Positions 14,697 through 29,511 of a DNA stretch of 64,000 nt are shown here, one piece after another. Source of the stretch: Ovis canadensis (taxonomy: Eukaryota > Chordata > Mammalia > Artiodactyla > Bovidae); contig NC_091245.1 in the NCBI RefSeq assembly GCF_042477335.2, forward strand, positions 111,758,501 through 111,822,500. Direction: 5' to 3'. The notes beneath the pieces are model-generated. The model saw only the letters and a list, made by a program, of their open reading frames with translations. It made no database searches and was not told the DNA's origin. The translations under genes and the position numbers were made by a program. How positions within the stretch are numbered: position 1 is the first letter of the stretch; the number at the start of each line of letters is the position of its first letter.

Positions 14697-14941
14697 TTTT
14701 TTGGCTCTGCTGGGTCTTCATTGCTGCGGGAGCTTTTCTCCAGTTGTGGAGAGCAGCGGCTACTCTCTAGTTGCAGTGTGCAGGCTTCTCATTGTGATGG
14801 CTTCTCTTGTTGCAGAGCGCAGGCTCTAGGGCACATGAACTTCATTCAGTATTTGCGGGATCTTCCCAGATCAGGGATGGAACCTGTGTCTTCTGTGTTG
14901 GTAGGCAGATTGTTTGCCACTGAGCCACCAGGGAAGTCCCA
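14697..14941 (-). mobile_element. CHR-type SINE, long form
   Basis: Ordered cttcattgctgcgggagc, ggcttctcattgtgatggc, and the inverted head gagccaccagggaagtccc at the right edge. Almost full length. Confidence 0.87.
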
Positions 14942-15049
14942 ATAATTACTTTTAACCTTTTTTTTTCCTTGCAGTTAAGTTTCTTGCATCATTCAAATGA
15001 TGATGATGATGACGATTTCTAATAGCCAGCTTTGCTGACAACTTATTTG

Positions 15050-15210
15050 CAGTATGTCCATCGTCACAATAAATGCTTAACCATGTAAGATAGTCCCACA
15101 TTCACAAATGAGGAAATCAAGGCTTATGGAGGTTAAGTAATGTTGCTCAGTCACATAGTCAGCTAGTGGCAGAGCTGGAACTCAAAAGCAGATGGCCCAG
15201 AGTATGCAAA
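15050..15210 (+). mobile_element. MIR SINE
   Basis: Contains ttcacaaatgaggaaatcaa, gaggttaagtaatgttgctc, and agctagtggcagagctgg in MIR order. Confidence 0.75.
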
Positions 15211-16195
15211 TAGAATGTTGATTATGACATCTAATTTCCCCCTCTCCCTCCCTTCATCAATCTCTTGTTTGAATCTTTCTGATATTTTCTCTCACTGTGA
15301 TTTATCTCTGATATTCTTTTCCTCTGCTAGTGATAGATAAGTGAGGGCTGGTCCCAGAAGGTAGAGGATATGGGAGGTAGATGTCTGAGTATTAACTTAG
15401 TTAATCCCCCAGAGGGAGAAAGGGGTTCCTTTGGTTGGATTGGTTTAAATAGTGTGGCAGAAAAGCCTCAACCAGTTTGTCCCTATAGAGCTTAACCTAG
15501 TAAACATAAAACACATCAAATTTGGGAAATTAAGGAAACAGTAAACAGCTAATCAAAAGAAACAAGTTTGGCTCAAAGTGAGATGTAGATAGTGTTTGTG
15601 GGACTTAAGAAGGGAGTAGATTAGGGAAGGCAATTCTAGGCAACATTCCTATTTCTAGGTGAGACAGAAGTATCACGGCACTGAGGGCCCCATATTGAGC
15701 TTTTTGCATTGGGCATAGGAGTTGTGTCTTCTCACTTCTCCCTGAAAAAGCTACATTTTTTCAAATGCTCCACTGTTTGTTACCTCTTGAACTATTACTT
15801 AAAATCCTTCCTAATTCTCCCTCTCATTGTCTGTCTCTTGCTTTCCAGTTTTTTAGAACGAGTGGCTAGGGAAAACACACAGACCTGCATACCTAAGCCC
15901 CGGCATCGTTAGTGAGGACCTTGGCCTTGGTTACTGCGCTGTGTGTGCCCTCATTTGCTTTTTAGGTCCACTCTGTCTATTCGTCCCTGTTCTTTCAGCG
16001 TCACACAGTTTCCCTGGCCCCCTGGTTTCTCATTAGAATAGGCCAGTGGCAGGCATTAGCAGGACTTTGGCAGTGGCATGAGTTCCTCTACCTAAGGCCA
16101 AGGCTCCTGCTGAAATTATAGCCCTCTCCCTTGGCTACAACTCGCACCAGGTTTCAATGGCAGTCCCTTCAGATTTAAGGCTAGTAAAGCTTCCT
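15211..16195. other. Intergenic, nothing recognised
   Basis: Mixed-composition sequence. I see no coding domain. 15440-15640 looks like an old repeat but I cannot assign it. Confidence 0.4.
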
Positions 16196-16312
16196 TAGAG
16201 AAGGGCATGGCAACCCATTCCAGTATTCTTGCCTAGAGAATGCCATGGACAGAGAAGCCTGGTGGGGTACAGTCCATAGGGTCACAAAGAGACATAACTG
16301 AAGCGACTTAGC
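16196..16312 (+). mobile_element. BovA SINE body fragment
   Basis: Lacks the tRNA head. Starts at gagaagggcatggcaaccc and ends with a decayed aactgaagcgacttagcag tail. Confidence 0.83.
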
Positions 16313-16867
16313 AGGCACACACACGAAGTCTTCCTACTGTTCCAAGTCCCTGGGTGCTTCACCAGCCCTGAGCCTCCCCATACCTCTGCAGATAATCTCT
16401 TCATTAAATCATGTCCAGTTAGCCCTTTGAGTATAAGCATCTGCTTCCTGCTGATGCCCTAATTCAATCCCCTTCTTTTTTTGTCTGGATCTTGCTTATA
16501 TTTCCTGCTTTGTAATTTCTTTTGAGTCTGTCCCTAATTCTTTTTGTGCTCAGCATCCTTCACCTTAGTCCAGACTTCAACAGCTCAATTTGATAACAGT
16601 ATTGACACTTGTATTACACTAGGATCTGTGGCAGTTACCTTTCCCCTAAGGTTTTGCCAGTCTCGAACTGGTTCAGTGTCTCCTGGTTCTCAATTCTGCA
16701 GCCAGATTGTTATTCATAAACAGTATTTTAATTAGATGCTTTCTTTTCTCAGACATCTTCAATAGCTCCCAAGCCTGTAGAAAAAAATAGTAAACTATTT
16801 AACCTGATATTAAATCCTTCCATTATCTTGTGTTTTAAACTTATTCACCGAGAAAGCCCTCTATTCT
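16313..16867. other. Intergenic, nothing recognised
   Basis: No gene or named repeat identified. Confidence 0.4.
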
Positions 16868-17100
16868 AGGGTGTTTTTTATAATATAATTTTTATTTTAT
16901 ATTGGGGTACAGTTAATTTACAGTATTGTGGTAGTTCCAAGTGTACAGCAAAGTGGTTCATTTATACACACATATTTTTTTTTCATTCTTTTTCAGATTC
17001 TTTTTCCATGTAAGTTATTTCAGAATATTGAGTGCAGTTCCTTGTGCTATGCATTAGGTCCTTGTTGATTATATCTTAGGTTTATTAACCATTCCTTAAA
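16868..17100 (-). mobile_element. L1 3'UTR fragment
   Basis: Antisense L1 3'-end sequence: ttatattggggtacagttaa, ccaagtgtacagcaaagtgg, cattaggtccttgttgatta. This is a conserved artiodactyl L1 tail block. Confidence 0.78.
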
Positions 17101-17268
17101 TATACCTTTTGCCTTTTTAACTGTGATACTTTTTTTCATGCTGTCCTACCTACAAAGGTTACTGTTTCTCCTCATTTATCTATTACTTGTCTTTCAGTAT
17201 AAGAACAGACTTGTCTCCCTCTTTTCTTTCCATCCTTCGTTCTGCAGTTCTGAGCATCGCACCTGCAG

Positions 17269-17480
17269 GTGGGCTTCCCAGGTGGCACTAGTGGTGAAGA
17301 ACCCACCTGCCGATGCAGGAGACGTGAGTTCAATCTCTGGGTCAGGAAGATCCCCTGGAAAAGGAATGCAACCCCCTCCAGGATTCCTACCTGGAGAACC
17401 CCAGGGACAGAGGCGCCTAGAGGGCTACGGTCCACGGGGTCGCACAGAGTTGGACATGACTGAAGCAACTTGGCACGCGT
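17269..17480 (+). mobile_element. Bov-tA SINE
   Basis: The head cttcccaggtggcactag includes a CTCF-like core at 17275-17288. Body and a gttggacatgactgaag tail follow. Confidence 0.92.
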
Positions 17481-18088
17481 GCCTGCAGGTGCATGCTAGA
17501 TGCCCAGCTGTACTGGCGACCCAGCACTGACAAGAATCGCACTTAAAGTCACACAGCACTTAAAGTCTAGTGAGTGAGGCAGATCTTAGATAACGGACAA
17601 GTAGCAAAATTGCAGCTGTGACAAGTGTAATGAAAGGAGTACATGATGCAGTCACAGCTTTTAACAGGGTTCTGTCTACTGAGAGTTAACATGGGAGTTT
17701 GCAAGCAGTACGGAGAGTTCCCCAGAAGGAATAGCAGGTATAAAGTCAGAAAAAACTGTATGCACCTTGATGGCATGTTTCGTGTCTTGTTTGTCTCTTG
17801 AATGGTACATTTCTTGTAATAGGAACCCAGTTTTTGCTGATTTTTCTTGAATCCTATGTCAGATGTGCTTTAACCACACCTCTTAGATTGATACCATCCC
17901 TTGCCTAGTGCCCATCCTTGGGGAACGTTTCCCACAGAGATCTCACTGTTTAGAATATACTGTTAATGGTGTATCTGGCCCTAGTGTATGCTACATTTAT
18001 TTTATCTTTTTTTCTTCACAGGTTGACAAGTTTCTTCAAATGTTATGGGTCTGTATATTTCATATATAAGATATATGAAAACCTGTTT
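17481..18088. other. Intergenic, nothing recognised
   Basis: No gene or clear repeat. Open frames are short. Confidence 0.4.
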
Positions 18089-18316
18089 TATGTGTGCATG
18101 CATGAAATCACTTCAGTTGTGTCTGACTCTTTGTGACCCTGTGGACCATAGCCCACCAGACTGCTCTGTCCATGGGATTCTCCAGAAAAAAATACTGGAG
18201 TGAGTTGCCATGCCCTCCTCCAGGGGATCTTCCCAACCCCAGGGATCAAATCAGTCTCCTACGTCCCCTGCACTGCAGGCGGGTTCTTTATTTCTAGTAC
18301 CACCTGGGAAGCCCCA
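18089..18316 (-). mobile_element. Bov-tA SINE
   Basis: Antisense copy: gtgtctgactctttgtgacc on the left and the inverted head taccacctgggaagcccc on the right. Confidence 0.92.
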
Positions 18317-18984
18317 TGTCCCATGACTCATCCCTAAAACCTAGTGTTTCCCAAATGTTGTAGATAAGTATTTATTGATGATGGTAAGAGACCCAGTCTT
18401 CTCCCTCTGTCTTTCCTTTTCTGGGGAACAAGAGTCAGTAACCATGGAGGTCTGTTTTTTCAATTCAGGACTGGATATTAACAACCAAGCCTTTTTCAGG
18501 CTATTAATAGATAAGCATAGAAGAGAAACCCACTTCTTTGAGAATTGGGGCAAGAAATACCTAATGATTAAATGCATGGGCATATAGAGCCTTGAGGACA
18601 TATAAGAAACTACTCCATGGTAGCATGGGAGGGAAGTTGCATTCGTGATCGCTGGCTAAAAGGGGCAATGCCTGGGTTCCAAAGCAACTTGACTTTCCTG
18701 GATTAAGCTGAGACAGTTTTCAGATTTCTCATTCTTAACTTTTTTGTAATCCTTTTAAAACTGAGTGTAAAAGGTATTTGCTAGAGGGTCCTAAAGTTAA
18801 TGAGGGGAGGTGTGGGAAAGGAGTTGGGGGACTGATGATAACACTAAAGGAGAAAGACCTGACCATGTTGTCAGTGGCTCCTCCAGCACAGCCTGGTTCC
18901 ACCCTCCTTTCCCAAAGGAAGGCCAGTGAGTTTAGGCCTTAATAACAGGATTGGTTTTGAGTTCTAAAAGAAGCTGGAGCGAAG
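18317..18984. other. Intergenic between the SINE and the predicted KCNJ10 3' end
   Basis: No gene seen. A further TTTATT (AATAAA on the minus strand) lies at about 18370, so the KCNJ10 transcript could extend this far. Confidence 0.4.
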
Positions 18985-19001
18985 AACAGAGATTCAGCCA
19001 T

Positions 19002-19007
19002 TTTATT
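19002..19007 (-). terminator. KCNJ10: Candidate distal KCNJ10 polyadenylation signal
   Basis: AATAAA read on the minus strand (TTTATT on plus), followed downstream by a T-rich stretch on the transcript strand. Alternatives are at 19895-19900 and 20196-20201. Confidence 0.4.
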
Positions 19008-20127
19008 TAGTAATAGTAACTTGTTCTGAACAGACAAAAATAAACAACAAAAAAAAAACAACCCCACATATTTTTCCTAGGTACGTTTGACCTGGTTTAG
19101 TCTTTAATGCAGTGAATGGAAAAACCATCCCTAGATATTTCTGCTTTCAATAGAGTTGGCCATGACTGAGCCCGAAGCCCAGGCTAACTTTACAGCAAAG
19201 ATAGTGTGTTATGTTATGTTACAAATAAGCTAGGTTAACTAGCAAGGGTAAAGGAGCAAGGTAGCAGCCTTGGGAGGGGGCAGTGTCCTTGACTAGTAGC
19301 AGTAGTATAACCGGCTTATTTTCTCTGCTCAGGTCTCAGAGAGAAATCCCTGATGGTCTTACTAGCTGACGCTGGGTTAGGGGGTTAGGCGGGTAGGCGG
19401 GTAATGAGGTAAAGCACAGAGTGGGGATTTCAGAAGCCTCTCCCATCAAAGCTAAAGCACCACGCCCTGCCCCATGCCCAGGTGCTGGAATTGGGACTCT
19501 TCCAGCACAGAAGGCATTCTCTTTGGGCTGCTTGCAGCCACACAGAAAGCTGGGCCTCTGCCTTGAGAATATCTTGGGTCCAGCAGCTCTTTAGTCCTGG
19601 CATTTAGATTCTAGACTTGAGGCTTCCCTTTAGTACCTCTGACACACCAAAGTGCTCAGCTTCTCAGTTTAATAGCCATCACCTCCTGGGGCTGGAGCTG
19701 CAGTTGCCCCACCCCATGACAGCAGGGAAATAGAGAGGGGAACAGGATTCTTAAGTCCCACAGGGACAGGACATTGGGTGTGCAAGCACGCCGGCTACGT
19801 GGTAGGCCGTCCTAGATTTCCATGGATGGAGTGTCTCCCCTCCTCCTGGTCCTGTCAGCAGCACAGCGTTTATCAGAAGCCTCAGTGGACACCTCTTTAT
19901 TCTGAAGAGCAACTTCCACCCCTCCCTTTCCCATCATCAAACCTGAAAGCCTTTGTCAGGCTTTGCATGTTGACATCAGGATCACTGGCTGTAAGTTCTG
20001 GGAACCTGGGAGTCCTACCTCCCAAACGAGAGCAAGATACCTGCCCCCATGCTGAGCTCTCTGAATACTTTCTTTCTGTACATTCTGTATATTTGGTCCT
20101 ATGTACATCTATATTACATCTCTCTAT

Positions 20128-20162
20128 ATATGTGTGTGTATGTATATATATATATATATATA
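20128..20162. repeat. TG/TA microsatellite
   Basis: A compound tatgtgtgtgtatg run passing into a pure TA run of about 20 bases. It lies inside the predicted KCNJ10 3'UTR. Confidence 0.85.
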
Positions 20163-21179
20163 TTATCTCTGTTTCTTTCTTAGATAAACCTTTCATTTAT
20201 TTATCATAGCTTAATTCCCCGAGCCTCCAGCTACTTCTTGTCTGCTAGCCCAAGTAAGACTCAAGGGTTTCATCGATTTCACTAGGTCCCCCCAGTACCA
20301 CCCTTTCTCATCTTTGCACCCTGAGTATCCTCCCACATGAGTCATGTTGCCCATCCTCTGAAATCTCCTCCCTTAAGATCTGTGCCCAGTGCTCTCCCGA
20401 CAGTCCAGGTCCATCATTGGTGTGGTCAGGGATCCCATTGCTCACCAGACCTGGCTGCTTCTAAAGCTTGCCTGATAGCCGGAAAGATGATTTCAGCTCA
20501 GAAGAGATGGGGGCTGTAGGCTAGAAAACCACTTAGGGTTGAGGGCAAGGGAGTGTTGTTCTCTGATGGGGCTTATAAGCCAGGTTGTATCAAAAGGATG
20601 GTATGATTTAAAGTGCAATTTAGAGCAAAGTCAGGGATTGTGCAGGAGAATGAAAAAGGGTAAGTCAGAAAGTGTTCATTTTGTTATCCAAGAATCTGAG
20701 GAGTCTGGAGGCTTGGAATAGACAGCGAGGGAATGGGAAGAGCATTTCTCTCAGGAGGGAAGCCACTGTGCAGAAGAAACTAGATGGAGGATAATTTGCA
20801 AATAGATAAGAAGATACACACACATGTACACACAACGCAATGCTCTTTGCCCTTACACATGGAAAGAAATCAGGTGAGCCAAACATTGAATAAAGTGTAG
20901 AGCCCAGAAGGTGACTCTTTGCCTTGTTTTCTGTCTCAGATTTTCAAGTTGTTCTGGTTCTTGTTTGCTTGAGAGCTAGGGAGTAACGGCGGGGTTTACA
21001 GTAAGTGGAGAATGAAGGGTTAGTTGAGTTCAAGGAGAGATCAATATAAGAGGATCTTGGGCAGTTGTAGTAAATGATAACCATGGGTCCACTCTCCAGA
21101 TTTTGTGGGTTTCTCTGTAAGGCTCATCTTTACACAGATGCAAATACACATTCTGTATAAGTGTGTAACTTATAACAAG

Positions 21180-21365
21180 TGTGTGTGTGTGTGTGTGCAT
21201 TAGTTGCTATAGCCCACCAGGCTCCTCTGTCCATAGGATTCTTCAAGCAGGAATACTAGAATGGGTTGCCAGTTCCTTCTCTAGCTCTTCCTGACCCAGG
21301 GATCAAACCTGGGTCTCCCAGATTGCAGGCAGATTCTTTACCATCTAGGCCACCAGGGAAACCCA
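21180..21365 (-). mobile_element. Bov-tA SINE with (GT)n edge
   Basis: A (GT)n run at about 21180-21197 leads into antisense BovA sequence and the inverted head ggccaccagggaaaccc. It is in sense with KCNJ10 and inside its predicted 3'UTR. Confidence 0.88.
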
Positions 21366-22931
21366 TAATAATTGGCTGGTCTACCTTAAATAATTTGCCA
21401 CTTGATTCATATATTGACTCTATGTGAATCCATCTGGGGTGGGGGAGAGTGTTCCTTGGTACCTAAATGAGAACAGGGAGCATTCTTGGGATTTGGAGCT
21501 TTTGAGAAAGTTCTGGCATCCATACACCCTTCATGACCTCATACCACAGTCCCCATCAGGGAACAAGGAACGGCCTGAGTCTGATCTTGTAAAATATGCC
21601 TTTTAACTTGCCTGAAACTGGCTTCATGGCAGAGGAGAGAAGAGAGAAGACTGATCCTCATTTTATAATGTCTTGGGAATGGCTGAGGGAGACCATAGTT
21701 ATTTGAACAGGAGGTGTAATTTCCTCCCCTCCCAGCACTGCCTAACAGAATAGCTGGCACTTTTCAGAAGGGCACTGGGAGGGGTAACAGTGAATAGTGT
21801 CTGCCAGCCACAGAGTTCTGCCTCTGCTCAAACCTTAAAGCCATGCCGATTCCCAGAAGCTGTCTACAGCAGTCTGGAAATCTGAGAATGTACTACTTGC
21901 ATTTGGTGGGTTGGTTTAACTTTCCTGCGACTCTGTGCCCTGTGAGTCTAGTTTTAGTCAAGCATCAGTGTTAAGAGAGGAAGGCCGTTGCATTTTCCAT
22001 CCCTTCCTTCAGAGCTGGGATTAAGGGGAGAGTGGGCTAGGAAGGAAAGAATCAGGGAAGCCAGGGACAGAGTGATCAGGAACACTATTTCCAGACCTTT
22101 CCCTGGGGCCTGGGCATTGGACTTTTTCTAGGGGAATGAATTGGGGAGGGTCATCACTTTATGGGACACAGGGAAACAGGGCTACCTGGAGGACAGGTTC
22201 AAGGTTTGAAATAGTAGCTCTGCGTTAGTCACCCCACAGTGAAGAATTCAGTATTCAGGCTGGGTACAGGTGTGGTGGTTGTGTCTTTATGCTTTATATT
22301 CCCTGGGAGTAGAGGACATCTGTGTAGGAGCTGGGTATCCAAAGAGAGAGTCCAGTTTAGAAACTAGAAAGGAGAACAGTGGGGACCAAGATCCTAGGTT
22401 AGAGTCAGGAGTTGCCAACAGAAAGTAAACTATACCATGAAAAACCCTGGCTTCTCTCCACAGGTTTCGGTGGGGAAACATTATTCTGCAGACTATATTT
22501 CTGAGGGCATATACCCCATCAGAGAGAGTCTTGCCTTAGGTAACATGGTGAGTGGGAAGATAGGGAGGGGGCTCCAGCCTCAAAGTACCAGACATTGGTG
22601 GTAGTGGGAGGTGGGGGGGAGTCTATTCATCCAGCCGCACGGTCCTTCTAATGGGAGTCTCCAAGCATGGCTGAGGCCTTCTAAGCCACTTCAGCCTAAT
22701 CTTCCCTCTCCTTCCCCATCCTGGCTTAAGGGAGTTGTGCATCTTGGGCCCAAAGTGGGGTGAGGTGAAGGGAGGAAAACGTGGACTCCAGGTGGCCTCT
22801 GGGTTAAAGAAGAAGAAGTGGAGAAGGATGTTCCTGGGGCTCCCCAGTAAGCCTGGGTAACAAACATCCCTCACCCAGGAGCCACAAGAAGAAGAGAAAC
22901 CAGAGGGATGGGGAGGTGGGACTCCAAGCCG

Positions 22932-25375
<2,444 letters not shown>

Positions 25376-25617
25376 AATCAGTTCAGTTGCTCCATTGTGT
25401 CCAACTCTGCGACCCCATGGATTACAGCAAACCAGGCTTCCCTGTCCATTACCAACTCCCGGAGCTTGCTCAAACTCGAGTTTGAGTCAGTGATGCCATC
25501 CAACCATTTCATCCTCTGTCATCCCCTTGTCCTCCTACTTTCAGTCTTTCCCAGCATCAGAGTCTTTTCCAATGAGTCAGTTCTTTGCATCAGGTGGCCA
25601 AAGTATTGGAGCTTCAC
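25376..25617 (-). mobile_element. BovB LINE 3' end, truncated
   Basis: Antisense BovB 3' sequence starting with tcagttcagttgctcc on the plus strand and running to ggccaaagtattggagcttc. Confidence 0.87.
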
Positions 25618-26179
25618 CCAAGTAGACACAAAATTGGAGATCACCAACAGACAAGAATCCAAGAATATTCAGAGACAACCAGCAGCGCATTTTACACTGC
25701 CCACTTGGAACTCATCCACATGAGACTCCTCAGCCAGACATGGCTATTTTGGAGAAGGAGACCCTATAATTCTGAAGTTTGAAAAAATCTTATTTAGGGC
25801 CCAAGTAAAGCCCCACTCAGTACTCAGTAGTAATATTAATAAAAGAAACAATCACCACAAAACTTGCATCTGTGTGCCATTCACAGTTTACGTGTTAGCA
25901 TGCTTCTCATTTGACCCTGAAACTTGAAAGAAGTGAAACTTCTATAGAAGATTTTGAAGAACAGGGGAATCTAAAACAGGCATGCTAGAAAGTTGTGGAT
26001 GAGTGAGCATGATTTTAATTTTCAGAAAGAAAATTTAAGTGCATTTCACAAATTACAAAGAGGGAGACCATAGACAAGACTCTAGAATGGAATGTTAAGA
26101 TAGTGAATACTTGGACAGGGTTGGGGAAAGGCAGTTATCAGTAGGACCCAGCATGGCGTTACTAAGAACAAGTCAAATG
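25618..26179. other. Intron segment, nothing recognised
   Basis: AT-rich. No gene or clear repeat. Confidence 0.4.
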
Positions 26180-27140
26180 ACACTAACCTAATTTTCTTCT
26201 TTGACAAGGTTACTAATTTGGCACATCAGAGAAATGCAATAGAGAAAGTGCATCTAAGCAAGATTTTTTTTTTAAGATCTCTCATTATGTCCTTGGGGAT
26301 AGAGACAAATGAACAAAATGCATCTCTAATTGGTGGCTTAAAAATAAAAAATCAGTGTTACTGGTGAGTGGATCATGAGAGCCTGAAATAAGCTTTCTAA
26401 TGATGTGCCAGAGAGCTTTATCTTTGGTCTTGCCCTCAGTCAATGTTCTTAACACTAATTTTACTCAAAAATATAGAACACATGGCCATCGATTATGCAG
26501 ATGACACAGAGCTGGGACAGATCAAAAAGAAGTCAGATGAGTGGGCCAAATATAACAAAAAGGATAAACACTGGATTACATATTTGGGTCTAAAAATTAC
26601 CTGAGCAAGTTCTGCAATTAGAAAGATGTGATTTCATAAGCAGAACCATGAAAGTAAATGTAAGCATTTTAGCAGAAAGTAATCCAATGTGAGTTACTTA
26701 CGTGTTTTGGTTGCCAAAAAAGCAGTGCAATTTTAAGTTCCTTGAGTTGAACTAAAGTATCTAAGGATTCAGTTGAGTCTGCTCTGTTCATCTCACATCT
26801 GCAGTATTGAGTCTCAAGGAACAATTGGGACATGAGGGTCTTCGGAACCAAATCACATGAGAAGTGGTTGAAGGTAATGGAGAAGTTTACTTGAATGCAC
26901 TGCCATGTGAATAGAAGTTTGAATTTGAGCTCCAAGAGGAACAACCGGGACCACTGAGTTTAAACCATCAAGAAAAAGATTCCAGATTGATATGAAGAAC
27001 ACTGTAACAAATGTAGAAAGAGCATCTCAAAAGGTAGAGAGTACCCTGTGCCTGGAAGTGTTCAATGCTGGGTAGGATGAGAATTTTACAGAGATTCTAT
27101 AGAGGAGACTAGAGCTTTGGATGGGAGATTTAAAGACTGT
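26180..27140 (+). mobile_element. CR1/L3-type LINE remnant
   Basis: Contains degraded but ordered phrases of a mammalian CR1/L3 3' region: ttgacaaggttactaatttg, atgagagcctgaaataagc, then attatgcagatgacacagag (an RT YADD-like region, FADDTK in relatives), and near the end ctggaagtgttcaatgctgg. Frames are broken and no intact protein remains. Confidence 0.6.
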
Positions 27141-27358
27141 CTTTAAGTTTCTGACTACATTCATAGAAGATCAAGATGCCTGCCTCCTCCCCGTCTCTAT
27201 CCCCTCACTTTATACCCTGACATCCAGAGATCCTGCACTGAAGTCCTAACTTTGTGTTGAGGAGAGACCCTGTCTGAGGAAATGGAAGCTCTTGGGGCTC
27301 AAGGAAAGTCTTGCTTATCGTTCCCAACATAATAGCCTATGATTATATGTCATTTGGG

Positions 27359-27553
27359 GGCTTCCCTAGTGGCTTAGTTGGTAAATAATCCGCCTGCATT
27401 GTGGGAGACCTGGGTTCGATCTCTGGGTTGGGAAGATCCCCTGGAGAAGGGAAAGGCTACCCACTCCAGTATTCTGGGCTAAAGAATTCCAAGGACTGTA
27501 TAGTCCACAGGGTTGCAAAGAGTCAGACACAACTGAGCGACTTTCACTTTACT
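27359..27553 (+). mobile_element. Bov-tA SINE
   Basis: Head cttccctagtggcttagttgg with gttcgatctctggg, body, and the gtcagacacaactgagcg tail. Confidence 0.92.
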
Positions 27554-28489
27554 TCACTTCTATATCATTTTACAGTTTATGAGACATATAATTTGACCCC
27601 CACACCATGAGGTAAGTAGGAAACGCATCATTAAAAACTAAGGTTCAGAGACGTTTACTCCAAGTGGATTTGGAGCCAGAACCCGTCTTCTGGCTCCAGG
27701 ACTTTTAAATTATAGCAGCTGCTTCCGTATATCCCAAGTTCATTCTCACCATCTCATGTTCTCAGGAGGCACCTCTGTGGTCTCTTGTATAGAGAAGCAC
27801 AGCCGAGACAGAGAAGACAGGGCCCAGAGCTTCTAGAGGCCAGTGTTAAGGCTACAGTTTCTTGGGCAGTGGAGGTTTTGGCTACTGGCTAGTGGTGACT
27901 GACGCCTCCAACTGTGGGCCTGCTGCTGCCAGCCTTTGTATCTGCCTGCTCCAGCTGTTATATGCTGCTCCCAGCTATTGCGCTACCTCCCACCGCCAGG
28001 CAGCTTTGTTCTCCACAGTAGTAAGAATCAGAAGCGTATAAACAAATCTGCTACACTCCACCCCCAGGGCTGGCTGGGCCCGGGAGAAGGGGGCAGCATA
28101 GAGTTCTGGAAATGATTTGTTGCTGCCCCACCTGAAACATACATGACTGTCTCCTCTAGAGGGTGCTGTTTCCCCAGAACAGTCCCAGCAAGATACCAGG
28201 GACAGTAGCTGAAGAATTCTGAAAACAAAAGCAGCCTCTCAGCAGTCAGACACAATCACCTTCTTTCTACTCCAAAAATTAAGCTAATGAGTCCCTAAAA
28301 CAAAGGCCAGTCACACCTACAATGATGTCTGGCATGTTCCCTTAGCAAACAGCTCTCCCTCCTGATTCACACCTGCAGATGGATCTAAGCTTTATTTCTT
28401 TATCTAAGAGCTCATGAGTCATTTACCCTCCAGAATGGATTTATCAGAGCCTTTCTTGAGTACCAGACTGCTCTGCAGTATGCACACTC
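27554..28489. other. Intron segment, nothing recognised
   Basis: 27900-28020 is rich in CTGC/CAGC motifs. A MIR-like phrase sits near 27575-27660. No gene. Confidence 0.4.
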
Positions 28490-28940
28490 CTCCTGTGATT
28501 AAAACTGATTCCTGGCTCCCCACTGCTCTGAGCACAACATTCAAGGCTCTTCGTGATCTGGTCCTTGCCTCCTCCTTGGCTTTGGTCTGGCCACATTTCT
28601 GCTCATATCCTAGACTCCAGCTCCATAAAGCCGCTCACATCTACCTTTACCTCTGGATCTGCTTTCGCTCTGCCCCGCTCCTTGCCCACCAGGATGATGA
28701 CCTTCAGCTTATCTTTCAAAATTCACTCAAGTGTTATTTGCACCCTTGGAAGCCTGCCTGACCATCGAAGAAAGAGTTCATCTCCACCCCCCACCTCCAG
28801 CAAGAGTTTACTAAGCATAGTTTGTACACATTCCTATTTTCAAACATCATGGTGTTTTGCAACGGTTTGTTTACAATTGTTTGCCATCTGTGAGTTCTGA
28901 ATTTAAGGCCACAGACTGTGCACATCATCTGTTTCACTAG
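28490..28940 (+). mobile_element. L2 LINE 3' region
   Basis: Ordered L2 blocks: ggctccccactgctctgagc, aggctcttcgtgatctgg, ctttcaaaattcactcaagtg, and a decayed tail near 28880-28940. Open frames here belong to the repeat. Confidence 0.75.
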
Positions 28941-29465
28941 TACTGAGTGCAGTTTGTTAAGAAAGTCTGAGTAAAAGGAAGACTAGAACCCTGATTTGGA
29001 CAAACAGAGGCCAGGTCTACCTCACAAGGACCCAAGTTTACACGTGCACAGATGTTTACAAATTCTTTTTTCAAAAGGTGGGATAGAGCAAGCCCCAGGC
29101 ACAGGTCCCAGCTCCCTCTGGATCTGCAGTTCCCTTTCCAAGAGGATGAAGGAGGAGAACATGCCTATACACAGCTGTGGGCATTGGGGAGGACTCTGCC
29201 AAACGGCATGACCAGAAAGGATGCTTCAGCCCCCTCCCTGAGGCAGTGGAGGAGGGGCAGGTTAGAGCTGTGTGCCTGTCAGGCTGGGAGTGGGGTGGGC
29301 GGGGAAGCAGCCCTGAGCAAAGAGCTTTATCTGTCCTCTCTGGCAAGAGCAAGCCTAATGAAGAAGCTTTGGGATACGAATCCTAAATGGATCCATTTCC
29401 ACGTGTTAATGGATTCTCTTTCTTTTACTTCTGCCCCTCTTTCATTTCCTAAATAGTTAACAGTG
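28941..29465. other. Intron segment, nothing recognised
   Basis: Moderately GC-rich, apparently unique sequence. The 134-codon plus-strand frame at 29052-29456 has no recognisable domain. Confidence 0.4.
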
Positions 29466-29511
29466 CCAGGACTTCCCTGGTGGTCCAGTGGTTAAGACTT
29501 CGTGCTCCAGT
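29466..29511 (+). mobile_element. CHR SINE, left half (split)
   Basis: Head cttccctggtggtccagtgg, cut by the L1 at 29512. The right half resumes at 30601. Confidence 0.8.

Larger units (their letters stand above)
18985..22931 (-). other. KCNJ10: Predicted KCNJ10 3'UTR
   Basis: Inferred region of about 3.9 kb below the stop codon. Minus-strand AATAAA signals occur at 19002-19007, 19895-19900 and 20196-20201. The first gives a UTR close in length to the several-kilobase human one as I remember it. It includes a TG/TA microsatellite near 20128-20162 and a sense-oriented Bov-tA. The end is not proven. Confidence 0.55.
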
